DNA of 6,486 bases from Candidatus Sulfotelmatobacter sp. (lineage in GTDB: Bacteria; Acidobacteriota; Terriglobia; Terriglobales; Acidobacteriaceae): assembly GCA_030045935.1 (NCBI GenBank), contig JASIEN010000452.1, positions 1 to 6,486 of the forward strand, read 5' to 3'. The notes under the pieces are model-generated. The model was not told the origin of the DNA. It searched no databases and saw only the letters and a program-made list of their open reading frames with translations. Of this stretch, positions 5,439 to 6,486 are shown piece after piece. Each line of letters starts with the position of its first letter. Position 1 is the stretch's first letter. The translations under genes and the position numbers were made by a program.

Positions 5439-5963
5439 ATGAGCGACCCGCGTTATCCCATCGGCAAGTTTACCTATAAGGATTCACCGACGCCGGACGA
5501 GCGCGTTCAACTCATCCGACAGATTGAACAAGCTCCCGCGAAACTGAGGGCCGCCGTCAGCGGACTCTCACCACAGCAACTCGACACACCGTATCGTCCG
5601 GAAGGATGGACGGTGCGCCAGGTCGCGCATCACGTTCCCGACAGCCATCTGAACGCCTACGTGCGGTTCAAGCTGGCGCTCACGGAAGATGAGCCCATGA
5701 TAAAACCTTATGCCGAAGACCGTTGGGCTAAGCTGGCTGATACGGAAGCGACTCCGGTGGAAGTTTCGCTCGCGCTGCTGGATTCGCTGCACGACCGCTG
5801 GGTGCGGCTGTTGCGTTCTTTGCAGCCCGATGACTGGAAGCGGACGTTTCGGCATCCTGAGTTGGGAGCAGTAAGCCTCGAGAAAAATCTGGCGCTTTAC
5901 GCTTGGCACGGACGGCATCATGTCGCCCACATCACATCGTTGCGTGAGCGAAATGGGTGGTGA
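5439..5963 (+). CDS. yfiT: YfiT-family bacillithiol transferase (DinB superfamily)
   Basis: This 174-residue four-helix protein of the DinB/YfiT fold closely resembles Bacillus subtilis YfiT along its whole length: it starts RYPIGKF and carries EQAPAKLRAAV, LDTPYRPEGWTVRQVAHHVPDSHLNAYVRFKLALTE, LLDSLHDRWVRLLRSL and ALYAWHGRHHVAHI. Relatives bind a divalent metal through three histidines; the candidates here are H65 (HHVPDSH) and the HxxxH pair H160/H164. Family members transfer bacillithiol to electrophiles in thiol-dependent detoxification in the cytoplasm. The ATG at 5439 is chosen over one at 5328 because its protein starts where the family does and has AGGGAG 7 nt upstream. It is divergent from the crotonase and ends 37 nt from the convergent DUF218 gene. 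If the host does not make bacillithiol, it may use another thiol or be a metal-dependent hydrolase. The family is clear; the substrate is unknown. Confidence 0.9.
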   Translation: MSDPRYPIGKFTYKDSPTPDERVQLIRQIEQAPAKLRAAVSGLSPQQLDTPYRPEGWTVRQVAHHVPDSHLNAYVRFKLALTEDEPMIKPYAEDRWAKLADTEATPVEVSLALLDSLHDRWVRLLRSLQPDDWKRTFRHPELGAVSLEKNLALYAWHGRHHVAHITSLRERNGW

Positions 5964-6000
5964 CAGGGAGCCATGTCATGTGTGTTTCCCGGTCCTGAAC

Positions 6001-6486
6001 TCACATCACTCCAAGTTTCCACAGTAAATAGCTGCTGGCCTCGCGGAGGATTGCATACGAACGTTGGAACACGCCATGTGGGCGTGAATCGGGCCGCGGA
6101 GCTACGTATACCGGGCCGATGCCCTCGTGCTCAAGCAGGCGCTTGATGCGGAAGACGTGGTAGGCGTCGCTCACTGCGATGCAACTGTGCAGGCCATTGG
6201 CATGCATGATTACGGCCACACGCAGTGCCGATTGAGCGGTGTCCGAGCCTTGAGTTTCGGCGATCAGGTTGCGTTCGGGAACTCCGCGCCGTTGCAGGTA
6301 ATCATGCCCAACCCGGCCTTCACTGAAGCTCGGATCGGAAGCGGCGCCCCCAGTTGTGATCAGCACAGGTGCGAGGCCTTGTTGGTAAAGATCAAAAGCG
6401 TGATCGAGGCGAGCGCGCAAAACCGGTGAAGGGTGTCCGGCGTATTCGGCCGCCCCAAAAACCACGATGGCATCCGCCGGATGCAA
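6001..6486 (-). CDS. DUF218/YdcF-like protein, 5' end outside window
   Basis: 161 residues of the C-terminal, catalytic-like part of a DUF218 (YdcF/SanA/ElyC) protein are present. The Rossmann-like start ADAIVVFGA (residues 4-12 of the visible part) is followed by ARLDHAFDLYQQGLAPVLITTGG (24-46), SEGRVGHDYLQRRGVPERNLIAE (55-77), the hallmark GSDTAQSA (80-87) and VSDAYHVFRIKRLL (105-118). The first visible codon is TTG, the gene runs on past the right edge, and the true start is probably upstream. Many family members have one or two N-terminal membrane segments, which would be in the missing part. ElyC and SanA are linked to envelope integrity, but biochemical function is mostly unknown. The gene ends 37 nt from the convergent yfiT, and no terminator is clear between them. 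There is no functional link to the leucine genes. Confidence 0.85.
   Translation of the reverse strand: MHPADAIVVFGAAEYAGHPSPVLRARLDHAFDLYQQGLAPVLITTGGAASDPSFSEGRVGHDYLQRRGVPERNLIAETQGSDTAQSALRVAVIMHANGLHSCIAVSDAYHVFRIKRLLEHEGIGPVYVAPRPDSRPHGVFQRSYAILREASSYLLWKLGVM

Noticed and set aside
5961..5978. TGACA/TGTCA inverted repeat between convergent yfiT and the DUF218 gene
   Set aside because: It has 5-bp arms around 8 nt with no U-run, so it is too weak to call a terminator.
1..6486. tRNA, rRNA, CRISPR array, insertion sequence or phage genes
   Set aside because: None seen by eye: no spaced repeats longer than the 8-nt tandem units, no transposase or integrase frame, and no cloverleaf-like sequence.

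Overview
The window looks like chromosomal sequence from a GC-rich, free-living bacterium, most likely an acidobacterium (Terriglobia type). This rests on three things. There is a one-component regulator fusing a winged helix, a membrane segment, a TolB-like domain and TPRs, a type strongly expanded in Acidobacteria. The HMG-CoA lyase and carboxyltransferase have acidobacterial/Bacteroidetes-like sequence character. The intergenic DNA carries an 8-nt tandem repeat (CACGGAGA type) and a REP-like GCCCCGC/GCGGGGC hairpin, both familiar from such genomes. The taxonomic call comes from recognition, not from a search.

Layout, in the direction of transcription on the minus strand from right to left: a DUF218/YdcF-like protein cut by the right edge (6001-6486); a short crotonase-family protein (4635-5306); a non-coding interval of about 300 bp rich in inverted repeats (4337-4634); a membrane-bound CadC/TolB/TPR regulator (2435-4336); an acyl-CoA (probably methylcrotonyl-CoA) carboxylase carboxyltransferase subunit (650-2359); and an HMG-CoA lyase whose 3' end lies beyond the left edge (1-523). 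One gene runs on the plus strand, a YfiT-family bacillithiol transferase (5439-5963). It is divergent from the crotonase and convergent with the DUF218 gene.

The carboxyltransferase and HMG-CoA lyase fit the lower leucine degradation pathway: 3-methylcrotonyl-CoA to 3-methylglutaconyl-CoA, hydration to HMG-CoA, then cleavage to acetoacetate and acetyl-CoA. The crotonase is in the right place to be the hydratase. However, both positions aligned with the catalytic glutamates of crotonase are changed (Asp and Gly) and its C-terminus is short, so that role is doubtful. No biotin carboxylase/BCCP subunit lies in the window. The regulator sits directly upstream of the carboxyltransferase in the same orientation and is a candidate local controller.

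The least ordinary feature is the 127-nt spacer between the carboxyltransferase and the lyase. It is made largely of repeat sequence, yet it reads as a 41-codon frame that starts on the carboxyltransferase stop codon (TGATG) and ends one base before the lyase ATG. The rest of the window is ordinary metabolic and stress-response content. I see no mobile element, CRISPR array, RNA gene or clear new defence system.
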